Source of the DNA: Chthonomonas calidirosea
Lineage (GTDB): Bacteria > Armatimonadota > Fimbriimonadia > Fimbriimonadales > Fimbriimonadaceae
Direction: 5' to 3'
Length of the DNA: 64,000 bases
Assembly: GCA_945882415.1 (NCBI GenBank)
Contig: CAMCWC010000013.1
Coordinates: forward strand, 1 to 64,000
In this document: one piece after another, positions 1-7,146 of the stretch
How positions within the stretch are numbered: the stretch's first letter is position 1
Layout: every line of letters starts with the position of its first letter
Notes under the pieces: generated by a model
The model's database searches: none
The model's input: the letters and a program-made list of their open reading frames with translations, nothing else
What the model was told of the DNA's origin: nothing
Translations under genes and position numbers: made by a program

Positions 1-75
1 CATCTCCTCGCCTTCCAAAAGGCGAGCCACGAACCTTAATCTTTCTTCCATCACCGAACACTCTTTCCAAGGCAT
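1..75 (-). CDS. IS481-like transposase, N-terminal fragment cut by window edge
   Basis: Twenty-five codons are visible, beginning MPWKECSVMEERLRFV, and the frame runs off the left edge of the window. The MPWKE...M..R..F opening followed by an acidic stretch is the usual N-terminus of IS481-type DDE transposases (an HTH domain followed by an integrase core). The start is set by a purine-rich Shine-Dalgarno run (GGGGAGGGAG) just upstream on the minus strand. The catalytic DDE residues would lie outside the window. The subgroup within IS481 cannot be fixed from so little sequence. Confidence 0.72.
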   Translation of the reverse strand, partial: MPWKECSVMEERLRFVARLLEGEEM

Positions 76-100
76 CACTCCCTCCCCTTAGAAAGCAAGT

Positions 101-142
101 GTTACCTATGTGTCCGGAATAATCTGTAACCCATGTGTCGGC
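101..142. repeat. Imperfect direct repeat at the end of the IS481-like element
   Basis: GTTACCTATGTGTCCGG at 101-117 recurs as GTAACCCATGTGTCGGC at 126-142, 13 of 17 positions identical, 25 bp apart. It sits just outside the transposase start. Such paired CCTATGTGTCCG-like blocks are common in the ends of IS481-related elements, so this probably marks the element boundary and transposase binding sites. The other end is not in the window. Between 143 and 324 I see no gene or clear signal. Confidence 0.5.
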
Positions 143-324
143 ATGTACAAGTTTTCTTCCGCCTTCTTTCGCGGCTCAGAAGTTTATTTATAAATGCTCC
201 CGCCTCAGAGCCGCGTGTAAATTTTATGTTTTCAACGTCTTGGGCCTATCCATCTCAATAGGGCACGCGGACGGCCGAAGTCAACCAAGTATTTCCATTT
301 TCGGTAGCCCAAGGTCGCGATTCG

Positions 325-648
325 TCAATCTCCGGGGACCAGAACGGCGCGAAAATCTTCGGGTGAATCAAAGATTTGAAGGAGCCGCATGGTCGGCTTG
401 CTGGGCTTTCTGACGCCTTGCTCCCAACTTTGAAGGGTCTTGACGTTGACGGCAAGCAGGTTTGCAAACTGCGCCTGACTCATGCGGCGACGGGTTCGAA
501 TCGCCGCGACCTCTTCACCGGTGAAGGAGCGACCGATCGGCACGAGGGTCGTGGCGAGAGTTGCCTCGCCTCCGGCGTACTCGATGCCTTCGACAAGGCC
601 TTGCTTAAGTCGCTGGGCGAGTGGTGCTCTTTTAACTTGGGTGTTCAT
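325..648 (-). CDS. HTH antitoxin (HigA/NadS-like)
   Basis: This 107-residue protein carries an XRE-type helix-turn-helix in its C-terminal half: a MSQAQFANLLAV helix, a turn, then KTLQSWEQGVRKPSKP as recognition helix. That layout is typical of antitoxins of RelE/HigB-type modules, which bind both the toxin and the operator. Its start overlaps the stop of the upstream toxin by ATGA (645-648), so the two are translationally coupled with the toxin first, the HigBA order. Autorepression is likely by family, though no operator was identified. It could instead be a stand-alone regulator, but the coupling argues against that. Confidence 0.85.
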   Translation of the reverse strand: MNTQVKRAPLAQRLKQGLVEGIEYAGGEATLATTLVPIGRSFTGEEVAAIRTRRRMSQAQFANLLAVNVKTLQSWEQGVRKPSKPTMRLLQIFDSPEDFRAVLVPGD

Positions 649-1016
649 AGCCTTCTTCGTTTGCTTCGTGCTTTCAATTCTTCAACAAGTTCATGGGCGA
701 ACGATTGCAGTTCCTTCTTTTCGGCGCCGGTCAAGTCGTCAGCCTCGTCCTTTCCGTACACATCGAGCATGAAAAGGACCATGATTTCAGGGATGTGGAT
801 GTAGATCACCCTCAGCCCGCCTCGTTTTCCCATTCCGCGTCGAGTGTCGCTCCATCTCAGTTTTCGAAGCGGGGCGGCACCGGTGATGACGGATCCTCGG
901 TCCGGTTGCATTGCCAGTTCCAGCTGAAATTCCGCGTAACTTTCGTCGCTACCGAAGTAGCGTCTTACGCTCCGCGTAAAGTCGATGGCCTCGATGAAGA
1001 GGTACGAACCACTCAT
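645..1016 (-). CDS. RelE/HigB-like toxin
   Basis: The 123-residue protein has the RelE/HigB pattern: an early FTRSV segment, then PLRKLRW, a basic loop RRGMGKRGGLRVIYI, a hydrophobic strand IMVLFMLDVYGKDEADDLT, and a C-terminal helix. Family members are ribosome-dependent or free mRNA endonucleases, and the RGGLRVIY strand is characteristic. A 20-residue basic C-terminal tail (KARSKRRRL) extends past the core. It is the first gene of a two-gene unit with the HTH antitoxin directly after it. No truncation is seen, so the module may be functional. Confidence 0.83.
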   Translation of the reverse strand: MSGSYLFIEAIDFTRSVRRYFGSDESYAEFQLELAMQPDRGSVITGAAPLRKLRWSDTRRGMGKRGGLRVIYIHIPEIMVLFMLDVYGKDEADDLTGAEKKELQSFAHELVEELKARSKRRRL

Positions 1017-1084
1017 ACAGCCATCCTACAGAGTAGGACGAAAGATCGGTCCGAAAGGTTCTATAGATTCGCGGAACCAACAAA

Positions 1085-1575
1085 ATCTACACCTACGATG
1101 CGGCGGGGAGGACGACTTCGATTTCTTGTGGCGGGACGCTCCGGCCCTTTAATTGGAACGAGGATGACCGGTTGGTGTCTCTGGCGCTAAGGTGACAGGG
1201 AGTGTGCTCTCGGACAGCGTGAGCACGATGGTTCCGGGGATTTCGGAGCGAGGTGGGGGGACGACTCGGCATCAGCTTGCGGACTGCTTGGGTTAGGTGA
1301 AGAAGTTGACTTCGGCGGGTTCGGTAACGGACTCGATGGAGTACGACGCCTTTGGCGCCGCGGTGAGCCAGACGGGGACGACGAACAGTCAGTCCGGGTT
1401 TGCCGGTGGCTGGGGCTACCAGACGGATGCGGAGAGCGAGTACCAGTTGCTCGGGAATTGGTAAGACGACCCGGCGACGGGGCGGTTCCTGACGCGTGAC
1501 CCGATTCGGGATGGGCGAAACTGGTACGGGTACTGCGCGAATAATCCGCTCGCTTGGATCAACCAATCACGTTAG
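1085..1575 (+). pseudogene. RHS-repeat core domain, decayed
   Basis: Translating through the stops gives a recognisable RHS C-terminal core: IYTYDAAGRTTS and NWNEDDRLVSL in one frame, then VLSDSVSTMVPGISERGG, MEYDAFGAAVSQTG, GGWGYQTDAESEYQLLGNW, DPATGRFLTRDPI and NWYGYCANNPLAW in another. Intact RHS proteins form a shell around a C-terminal toxin. Here there is a frameshift between the two blocks (about 1150-1190) and in-frame stops at 1294 (TAG), 1462 (TAA, at a normally conserved Tyr of the YYDPATGRF motif) and 1573 (TAG). The N-terminal thousands of bases expected for RHS are missing. It is a relic, probably left by recombination. Confidence 0.85.
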
Positions 1576-1590
1576 GAGGGAGAAGGTGTC

Positions 1591-2013
1591 GTGGGCCGAA
1601 CCATCCTAGTACCTACTACAGCACCGTTGCCAGTTTCGCGGGCCCCACTGCCGACTATGAAACCTGGTGGTCCCGGAGCAATCGGAACAGTTGCTGGGGC
1701 GGCACTGGTGGGCTGGGCAATTGGAACTTGGATTGATCAGTCCACCGGCTTTAGCGTTTGGGCAGGTAACGTTCTCGGCGGAGACAAAGATTACTTACCA
1801 GCTGATCCAAAAGTAAAGAAGCCGAAGAATTCGAGAGGGGGTAACGGCAGAGATAGCAACAACAGCGGCCGCGGAGACGATCCGGAGTACAGCTGGACGA
1901 AGGAAGAGCTACTCGAAGCGATCGATGCCGCGCGAGAGGCTAAAGATACGACACGACTCAAACAGCTCCTGAAAATACATAAGGAGCGATTCCGTGGACC
2001 TAGAAATGGGTGA
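1591..2013 (+). CDS. Orphan RHS C-terminal tip (candidate toxin domain)
   Basis: This 140-codon frame continues the RHS frame directly after its last stop and stays open. It has a Gly/Ala-rich hydrophobic segment (GAIGTVAGAALVGWAIGTWI, residues about 29-48), a basic, Gly/Asn-rich linker and a charged C-terminal helix with SWTKEELLEAIDAAREAKD. In RHS proteins this variable tip is the toxin. The preceding TAG lies inside TAGGAGGGAG, a strong Shine-Dalgarno sequence 11 nt before the GTG at 1591, so the tip could be translated alone. Its 3' end overlaps the next gene by GTGA. I cannot assign a toxin fold; it may equally be a non-expressed remnant. Confidence 0.5.
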   Translation: MGRTILVPTTAPLPVSRAPLPTMKPGGPGAIGTVAGAALVGWAIGTWIDQSTGFSVWAGNVLGGDKDYLPADPKVKKPKNSRGGNGRDSNNSGRGDDPEYSWTKEELLEAIDAAREAKDTTRLKQLLKIHKERFRGPRNG

Positions 2014-2552
2014 TTTGCGAATCCGACTTGGAAACCAAAATGACTGCTCAAGTGCATTTAATTTCAAAAACAAGCTCATTTCTTGAGATTTGGGATCTTG
2101 TGGAGGCGGCAAGCCAGGCGCGGGAGTCTCTCACCTGCGGAGAGCTTTTACACCTATTTGAGTGCACAAAAAATAGTGGTCTGCGGGCGTCGATCATTGA
2201 TCTCATCGGGCAAGGGAGTGAAGAAGGGAACTGCGTCCACCTGAACAACCTACTCTCTCGAAGACTCGCGCCATTAGTCCGTTATTACTGCGTTCGAAAC
2301 ATGATCGAGATCGGTTGCGATGGCTGGCGACCGAAGAGGCGAAGTCAGCTTGATTCCAACTTTTACAAATCTCTATTGGCGTACGAAGCGTATCTGAAAC
2401 GTCGAATATCTGCGGAAGATCTGAGACAAATTGCCATTACCCATCACCGCAAACCGGGTGATCATTGGGAATGGTTAACTCATCCGGTCCCGATCATCAA
2501 TACAACCAGAGATTCTCCAAATGTGGAGCTAGATTGTCCCGGGTCAGATTAA
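2010..2552 (+). CDS. Probable immunity protein, helical repeat type
   Basis: The 180-residue product is predominantly helical, with repeated Leu-rich helices (FLEIWDLVEAASQA, ELLHLFECTKNSGL, LLSRRLAPLVRYYCVRNMIEIG) reminiscent of HEAT-like repeats. Its GTG start overlaps the stop of the RHS tip by GTGA, the usual arrangement for a toxin tip and its cognate immunity gene. An alternative ATG at 2040 gives a 170-residue protein with the same fold. Function as immunity rests on position and helical-repeat character, not on a recognised family. Confidence 0.5.
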   Translation: MICESDLETKMTAQVHLISKTSSFLEIWDLVEAASQARESLTCGELLHLFECTKNSGLRASIIDLIGQGSEEGNCVHLNNLLSRRLAPLVRYYCVRNMIEIGCDGWRPKRRSQLDSNFYKSLLAYEAYLKRRISAEDLRQIAITHHRKPGDHWEWLTHPVPIINTTRDSPNVELDCPGSD

Positions 2553-2668
2553 TGATGTTCCCCGGTTCAAGATGAAAGTTTCGGTGCGATGGGTGGAAAC
2601 TCCCACGTCGGCAAGTGTCGGCTAGAATGTTACATTAAAGGTCCTGTCCGGCGAGACGGAACGATCCC

Positions 2669-3070
2669 ATGGAATTTCACAGCGGCTATCTCTACAGTGA
2701 CGATTTCACCCCGTACCTGAAGGTGCGCGCGGTTGATATAGTTGATCAATTGGACTATAAGGGACCCATTCTGCGGATAAAGCTGAAGGAGTTTGATCCG
2801 CAGATTCCACAAACCCTGCTCATTTTTGCCCGGCATGAGGGGTTTGACCATTATTTGGTCAGCGGTAAAGATGTCAGCGTGAATATCGTATCGGATGTTC
2901 CTGATCTTCCGATTTCGGAAGCGTTTTTCCATCCGGACAAAGTCTTGTTAGCCATTGGCCAGTTCACTAAAGATTTCCCTAAGAACGCTTTGTCCGAACA
3001 ACCAGATTTCAATCCTTCGGAAGAAGCTTGGTGGGAGAAAGGAAGATATCCGACCATCCATCCGGGCTAG
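2669..3070 (+). CDS. Hypothetical protein, tandem paralogue 1
   Basis: A soluble 133-residue protein opening MEFHSGYLYSDD. It is about three-quarters identical by eye to the next gene (3263-3625) across the first 110 residues, including ILRIKLKEFDP, IPQTLLIFARH, GFDHYL and VSVNIVSDVP. There is no signal peptide or membrane segment. The C-terminal 20 residues differ between the copies. I do not recognise the family. Lying among RHS remnants and other small unknown genes it is most simply an immunity protein, which is inference from context. Confidence 0.6.
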   Translation: MEFHSGYLYSDDFTPYLKVRAVDIVDQLDYKGPILRIKLKEFDPQIPQTLLIFARHEGFDHYLVSGKDVSVNIVSDVPDLPISEAFFHPDKVLLAIGQFTKDFPKNALSEQPDFNPSEEAWWEKGRYPTIHPG

Positions 3071-3262
3071 ATCAGGCGATTCGGCTCGACGAGCCAAACG
3101 GCCGGCTCAAAATGTAGCACGTCGGGTTCGATAAGAACCTTCAACTCTTCCTGAAAGAGATGGAATTCCGGCTTAGTCCGCGTTGCAAAGACAATATCCG
3201 CGAAATTCTGATTAAAATGTAGCTGGAGGATGCAGCCGGTTTTGCCCGATGGAAAGGTTCCC

Positions 3263-3625
3263 ATGGAAATTCACAGCGGCTATCTTTACAGTGACGATTA
3301 CATTCCGTACTTCAAGGTGCGGGAGGTTGACATTGTTGACAAATGGGACTTGGACGGACCGATTTTACGGATAAGGTTGAAGGAGTTTGATCCAAAGATT
3401 CCCCAAACGCTACTGATCTTTGCTAGACACCCTGGGTTTGATCACTATTTGGATACGGGTCAAGAGGTTTCGGTCAACATAGTCTCGGACGTCCCAAGTC
3501 TTCCAATCTCAGAAGCATTCTACGATTCGGGCAAGGAGCTGCTAGCGATAGGTCACTTTACAAAAGATTTTCCAGCGCATGCGCGCTCCCTACAACCAGG
3601 TTATGTTATTCCAGAAGGCTGGTAA
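3263..3625 (+). CDS. Hypothetical protein, tandem paralogue 2
   Basis: This 120-residue protein duplicates the 2669-3070 gene. An upstream GTG/ATG frame is open from 3230, but I place the start at 3263 because MEIHSGYLYSDD there aligns with the first residue of the paralogue and GGAAAGG lies 5 nt upstream as a ribosome site. Most changes between copies are conservative surface replacements, and the stretch IPQTLLIFARH is unchanged, which suggests both copies have been under selection since duplication. Family unknown. Tandem copies of immunity genes are common next to RHS loci, giving protection against variant toxins. Confidence 0.6.
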   Translation: MEIHSGYLYSDDYIPYFKVREVDIVDKWDLDGPILRIRLKEFDPKIPQTLLIFARHPGFDHYLDTGQEVSVNIVSDVPSLPISEAFYDSGKELLAIGHFTKDFPAHARSLQPGYVIPEGW

Positions 3626-3697
3626 GAGACTCGTATAGCGACTGCCTAAGTTGCTACGGCGAACTGAAACAGGGGCCGGGCTTGTTAGCATGATGGC

Positions 3698-3814
3698 GCT
3701 CATGTGACGGCGCGTGTGCTTTCGGACAGCGTGAGCATGATGCTTCCGGGGATTTCTGTGCAAAGCGACGGTACGACTCGGCCTGGACCTTTGGTCTATT
3801 TGGGTTTGATGTAG
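3698..3814 (+). pseudogene. Second RHS core fragment
   Basis: Read in frame this gives AHVTARVLSDSVSMMLPGIS and then a diverged DGTTRPGPLVYLG before TAG at 3812. It matches the RHS relic at 1186-1290 at nucleotide level: the block around GTGTGCTCTCGGACAGCGTG recurs with few substitutions, and the similarity extends back through GGCGCT..TGTGAC. The fragment has no start and no downstream core. It appears to be a copy of part of an RHS gene left in front of another small orphan gene. Confidence 0.75.
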
Positions 3815-3852
3815 AACGGATTTGTCACTGGGATGGCGGAGAATGGTGGCAA

Positions 3853-4227
3853 GTGAAAATCGCCGCGATTGTGATCGGAGTCCGAGTCTTCGCTTCTTTG
3901 CTGTCGTACGTCTCGCATTACCGAACCATTGCCGGTTTGACCGGGCGGGTTGCGGAGTACTTTGACGACATCGACGGAGAAACGATTACGGAGGCCCAGT
4001 TTGAAGAGGGACTTCGACGGTTGGAGGCAGAGAACAATCTGGAGCGTGAGCTACTTGGGACGATGACCTGCAGCGACGGACACAAGTCGCGGGTTTTTCG
4101 ATTTCTTTCGACCGATTCTTTTAGGTTTGTTGGGAATCCATTCGGTACGCGATGCGCTTTTATCGTGATCTATCCGAAATGTGGTCAGTCGCAGATTGCA
4201 ATTTCAGAGTGGGCTTCTGGGCTTTGA
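3853..4227 (+). CDS. Hypothetical protein after RHS fragment
   Basis: The 124-residue frame begins with GTG and has a hydrophobic N-terminus (KIAAIVIGVRVFASLLSYV) that may be a membrane anchor or uncleaved signal, then an acidic middle (VAEYFDDIDGETITEAQFEEGLRRLEAENNLEREL) and a C-terminal beta-rich segment containing three Cys. No family recognised. Its position behind an RHS fragment suggests an immunity or tip-derived gene. There is no clear ribosome site, so expression is uncertain. Confidence 0.4.
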   Translation: MKIAAIVIGVRVFASLLSYVSHYRTIAGLTGRVAEYFDDIDGETITEAQFEEGLRRLEAENNLERELLGTMTCSDGHKSRVFRFLSTDSFRFVGNPFGTRCAFIVIYPKCGQSQIAISEWASGL

Positions 4228-4359
4228 AGGGGTCTGGTTACGCTAGTGCATGCAACTTCGCCGTGATCGCGCGCGACCTCGGCAAGGCAAGATTTTGGGA
4301 ATTCTGAAGCCGTAGACATTACAACCGGATGGTAATCATCTAGAATTCAGAGATTCGAC

Positions 4360-4920
4360 ATGTTGTTTTTGGCTCTGACGTACGGACTCGCTTTGACAAT
4401 CTCTCCGACGGCGCCAGCTCGGCTGAAAGAGAAGCCCGCAGTGCCGGACTTTGAAGTGGCACAGGAAATTGCCCGGGCGGTTTGCTTTGAGAAATATGAT
4501 CGGGAATCTGTCTTGCAGCAGTTCCCGTTTACGAGTGAAAAGAAGAAGGGCAAATGGGTTTTGTCGGGCGATCCTCCGATGACAGAGTTTTTCGCTCAGT
4601 TTTGCCATAACTACATGATCGAGATTGATGCAGTGACGGCTAAGATCGAGTTGTTGCAATACGGTGAAGTCTTTGAAGGCAAACTCGTTACTCGACCTGA
4701 AACGGCCGACTCGATCATCTATGCAATCGGCTGTCGGAAGTTTGGAAAGCCTGCGATGAGGCGAAGTTTCCCGTCAGCGCTAGTGCTCAAAGATGGGATC
4801 TGGGAGTTTCGACAGCTACGCGATGTTCCGGATCGACTTAATCCGAAGGATGGAGCCGTAAGAATTCAGCTGCGTGCCTCGGACGGATCGCTGGTGCTTG
4901 CAGAGCGGAAGAAAGCTTGA
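4360..4920 (+). CDS. Exported protein with two NTF2-like immunity-type domains
   Basis: The 186-residue product starts with a short hydrophobic leader (MLFLALTYGLALTISPTAPA), suggesting export. Residues about 30-105 show the pattern of NTF2-fold immunity domains: an AQEIARAVCFEKYDRESV helix, QQFPF, then GKWVLSGD. Residues about 115-185 repeat it: ADSIIYAIGCRKFGKPAM, RRSFPSAL, DGIWEF and a closing RIQLRASDGSLVL strand. In that family (Imm-NTF2 type) the protein neutralises a cognate polymorphic toxin. The doubled domain is my reading from motif spacing. Neighbouring RHS remnants support an immunity role. Confidence 0.5.
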   Translation: MLFLALTYGLALTISPTAPARLKEKPAVPDFEVAQEIARAVCFEKYDRESVLQQFPFTSEKKKGKWVLSGDPPMTEFFAQFCHNYMIEIDAVTAKIELLQYGEVFEGKLVTRPETADSIIYAIGCRKFGKPAMRRSFPSALVLKDGIWEFRQLRDVPDRLNPKDGAVRIQLRASDGSLVLAERKKA

Positions 4921-5045
4921 AGGTGGCCGCGACGGCGAGCGACTCGGTATCGGCGCGATTGATAGCTGTCCAATCGTGGAACTTGCCACGGCATGTTCTA
5001 GGTTAGGAAGAACGGGGCGGAAGGCGCCACCACAGGTAATGCAGC

Positions 5046-5504
5046 GTGCAAACTGAACAAAAAGTTGCGAGGCGGCGAAAAATTGTACGAACGATTGGTA
5101 AGTCAGCCATGATCGGCTTTCTTTTCCTCGCCTTTGGTGGGTTTATGTTTAACCTCGGTAACTCGGTTGTCGCGGTTCGGACCGACTATCCGGTCGTTTA
5201 CTCAAATGGAGTGCGAAACCTTGAGGCGAAGGTGTTTCGACTAAAGTTAGGAGGAGCGATCGTCAAAACGGACGAATTCTATCTACTCCGCTACTCAGCA
5301 ACAGGACATCAAGTCTTCCATATGAGTCGTCAATACAGTGAGCTTGGCCCGTTCTTAGTTGGGCCGCTGCTTGACGATGAACTACAAATCAAGGCCCCAC
5401 TTTCAGAGCCGCTACTGCACTGGAATCCAAAGTTAAGAGAAACAAAGGAAGGTGTCGAGTTTAAGACGCTTGAAGGCGACCTGATCAAAGTTCAAAATCC
5501 GTAA
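5046..5504 (+). CDS. Hypothetical single-pass membrane protein
   Basis: The 152-residue protein has a basic N-terminus (KVARRRKIVRTIGK) followed by one membrane segment (SAMIGFLFLAFGGFMFNLGNSVVAV, residues about 20-44) and a mostly beta, extracytoplasmic domain. The GTG at 5046 is the ORF start; an ATG at 5109 just before the membrane segment is an alternative. I recognise no family. It belongs to the run of small unrelated genes following RHS debris. Confidence 0.45.
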   Translation: MQTEQKVARRRKIVRTIGKSAMIGFLFLAFGGFMFNLGNSVVAVRTDYPVVYSNGVRNLEAKVFRLKLGGAIVKTDEFYLLRYSATGHQVFHMSRQYSELGPFLVGPLLDDELQIKAPLSEPLLHWNPKLRETKEGVEFKTLEGDLIKVQNP

Positions 5505-5570
5505 CACCGATTCGTTATCCGACCCTTCAGCCCGAGTTTAACCGTAGTCGGAGTCAGGTAGCTTTCAGAA

Positions 5571-5912
5571 ATGAAGTTTGAAGCTGGGGCAGTGATGTCG
5601 CTTTTCGTTGACGACGCTTGGAGTGGAGACTTCAAGGTAGTGGACAGCTTGGATCTGGCCAACGGGGTGCGGCTTGGGCTGCAAAGTTTGGGAACCGGGA
5701 ACATTGATGGGCCAGGGATTGCTCCCGACTTTATAGGAGTCCACGTGAATTCATCCGAACTTGTGTGGCTTCAGCCGGGTAGGGGTGCACCATGCCGAAC
5801 GTTTCACTGGATTCCGGGAGCCGAATTCTCGCAGCCGTACACCAACCGGGGGGCGATTCATTACGGAAGCGTTCAGGAAAACTTGGAGCGTTGGCGAGAA
5901 ATGGAGAAGTAG
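5571..5912 (+). CDS. Hypothetical small protein
   Basis: A 113-residue soluble frame, MKFEAGAVMSLFVDD..., with a Gly-rich centre and a charged C-terminus (QENLERWREMEK). No motif or family recognised. It follows the previous orphan gene by 66 bp and has the same orientation. Codon use looks like the neighbouring orphan genes. It could be an immunity gene or a chance ORF; only its orientation and size argue for a gene. Confidence 0.35.
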   Translation: MKFEAGAVMSLFVDDAWSGDFKVVDSLDLANGVRLGLQSLGTGNIDGPGIAPDFIGVHVNSSELVWLQPGRGAPCRTFHWIPGAEFSQPYTNRGAIHYGSVQENLERWREMEK

Positions 5913-6020
5913 GTCCTTTAGAGCTACTACTGGTCAGTCGCGCTTCTTCATTGGAATCGAACTGCTCTCCTGCACTCCGGCAGGGCCTAATCAGCGAGTT
6001 TCGCTTATGAAACCGTGAGC

Positions 6021-6431
6021 CTATGATGTGGCCGTCAATTTGGCCCGCTCGAACCGCACCAGATCCAAGCTGAACGCGATAAATGCGGGAAGCCAGATGA
6101 TGTCGTTGGTGAGGTTGATCCAGCCGAAGGACCAGGGGAGGTCGCCTTTTAGGGCGGCGAAGACGAGGCCGATGGGGCCGAAGAGTTTTCCGGCGAGGCC
6201 GACCCAGACGAAGGGGCCGTAGCGGACGGGGTCGCGGGCGATGAGCCAATAGCCGAGCGCGTACACCCCGACCACCATTCCCATGCCTTGCCAAATCGGC
6301 AGGTAGTTGGGCATCGGCAGGTTCAGAATCTTGAAATAGCCTTCGGGCCAGAGGACGACAAACGCGCCCCAGACCGCGTTATAAATCGCCGCCGCATAGA
6401 ACCAGGCCGAGTATCGCTTCAGTTTTTCCAT
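6021..6431 (-). CDS. Small four-helix membrane protein
   Basis: The 136-residue product has four hydrophobic segments: WFYAAAIYNAVWGAFVVLW, IWQGMGMVVGVYALGYWLIA, FVWVGLAGKLFGPIGLVFAAL and LTNDIIWLPAFIAFSL. The motif YNAVWGAF..LWP and the conserved Asn/Asp in the last helix are typical of a widespread uncharacterised family, often labelled only as a membrane protein. It is a clear gene, opposite in strand to the orphan genes on both sides, with higher GC than they have. Function unknown. Confidence 0.75.
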   Translation of the reverse strand: MEKLKRYSAWFYAAAIYNAVWGAFVVLWPEGYFKILNLPMPNYLPIWQGMGMVVGVYALGYWLIARDPVRYGPFVWVGLAGKLFGPIGLVFAALKGDLPWSFGWINLTNDIIWLPAFIAFSLDLVRFERAKLTATS

Positions 6432-6557
6432 GATCGGTGCTCTTTGCTACTTCCTTGAAGTCTACGAGATTTCGGCCAGAAGCTCCCGGCGCGCAAGGAC
6501 CGACAGCTGCGGGCTTCTTCCGGTTGCGCACCTGAACCGCTAGAATGGGTCAGCAAA

Positions 6558-6689
6558 ATGCGCATCAACTTTGTGTTAGTTGACTATGAGAACGTGAGCT
6601 CTCTCCATACGGGCGCCGTTCCTGCTCAGGCTTCAATTGGAGCGTCGTCACCGATGGGGCGGTTCGATACACGGCTGTTGTGCAAGTAA
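6558..6689 (+). pseudogene. Truncated NYN/PIN-like protein, N-terminal stump
   Basis: The 43-codon frame begins MRINFVLVDYENVSSL, which is the first strand and catalytic Asp of NYN (PIN-like) nucleases (usual pattern FVLvDyENV). After about residue 16 the similarity stops and the frame ends at TAA 6687. The remaining catalytic Asp residues expected near 60-110 are absent. A deletion or recombination has joined the stump to the following frame, which overlaps it from 6680. Confidence 0.6.
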
Positions 6690-7033
6690 ACAGATTTCTT
6701 CAGATGATCTTCGGCTCAAACACGAACCCTCACTTTAAGGAGTTTGTCGAGCATAGCCGTGTGATGAGCCCGCAGGGAATCTCCGATGCCGTCTTAGTGC
6801 CAAGCGGTAGTTCGAACTATGAGCTGTTTGTCGTGCCCTCAGGTCAGGCACTGTTTGGACAAGCTTGGATTCTTGTCTTTATTCACTGTCAATCTGGTGC
6901 TCCCGAGGTCTCATGGAAAGATGAATCAACTCTTTTGTGCGAGTGCACTTGTGAAGATGTGTCTTGCCACCAGGAGAACGTAGCGATTTGCAAGGTAACG
7001 GCTGGATTTGTGGTCAAAATCCGGAAGGCATAG
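6680..7033 (+). CDS. Hypothetical protein, possibly fragmentary
   Basis: This 117-residue frame starts at GTG 6680. The same frame is open back to about 6590 without a start codon and reads plausibly (NWSVVTDGAVRYTAVV), so the N-terminus may have been lost when the NYN stump was joined upstream. The C-terminal part contains five Cys (LLCECTCEDVSCHQENVAIC). No family recognised. It may be a broken gene. Confidence 0.35.
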   Translation: MQVNRFLQMIFGSNTNPHFKEFVEHSRVMSPQGISDAVLVPSGSSNYELFVVPSGQALFGQAWILVFIHCQSGAPEVSWKDESTLLCECTCEDVSCHQENVAICKVTAGFVVKIRKA

Positions 7034-7146
7034 AACTGTTCAAGTTTCGAGGTTAGGATGCCTGAGACAGGTGAACCCACCGATGTTCTTAATCGCCGCC
7101 GCAGCGTGCTCCAGCCTGACTTCGCAGTTGATCAAAAAATACAACA

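Noticed and set aside
490-505. GGTTCGAATC resembling the tRNA T-arm
   Set aside because: It lies inside the HTH antitoxin gene and no acceptor stem, D-arm or anticodon arm can be formed around it.
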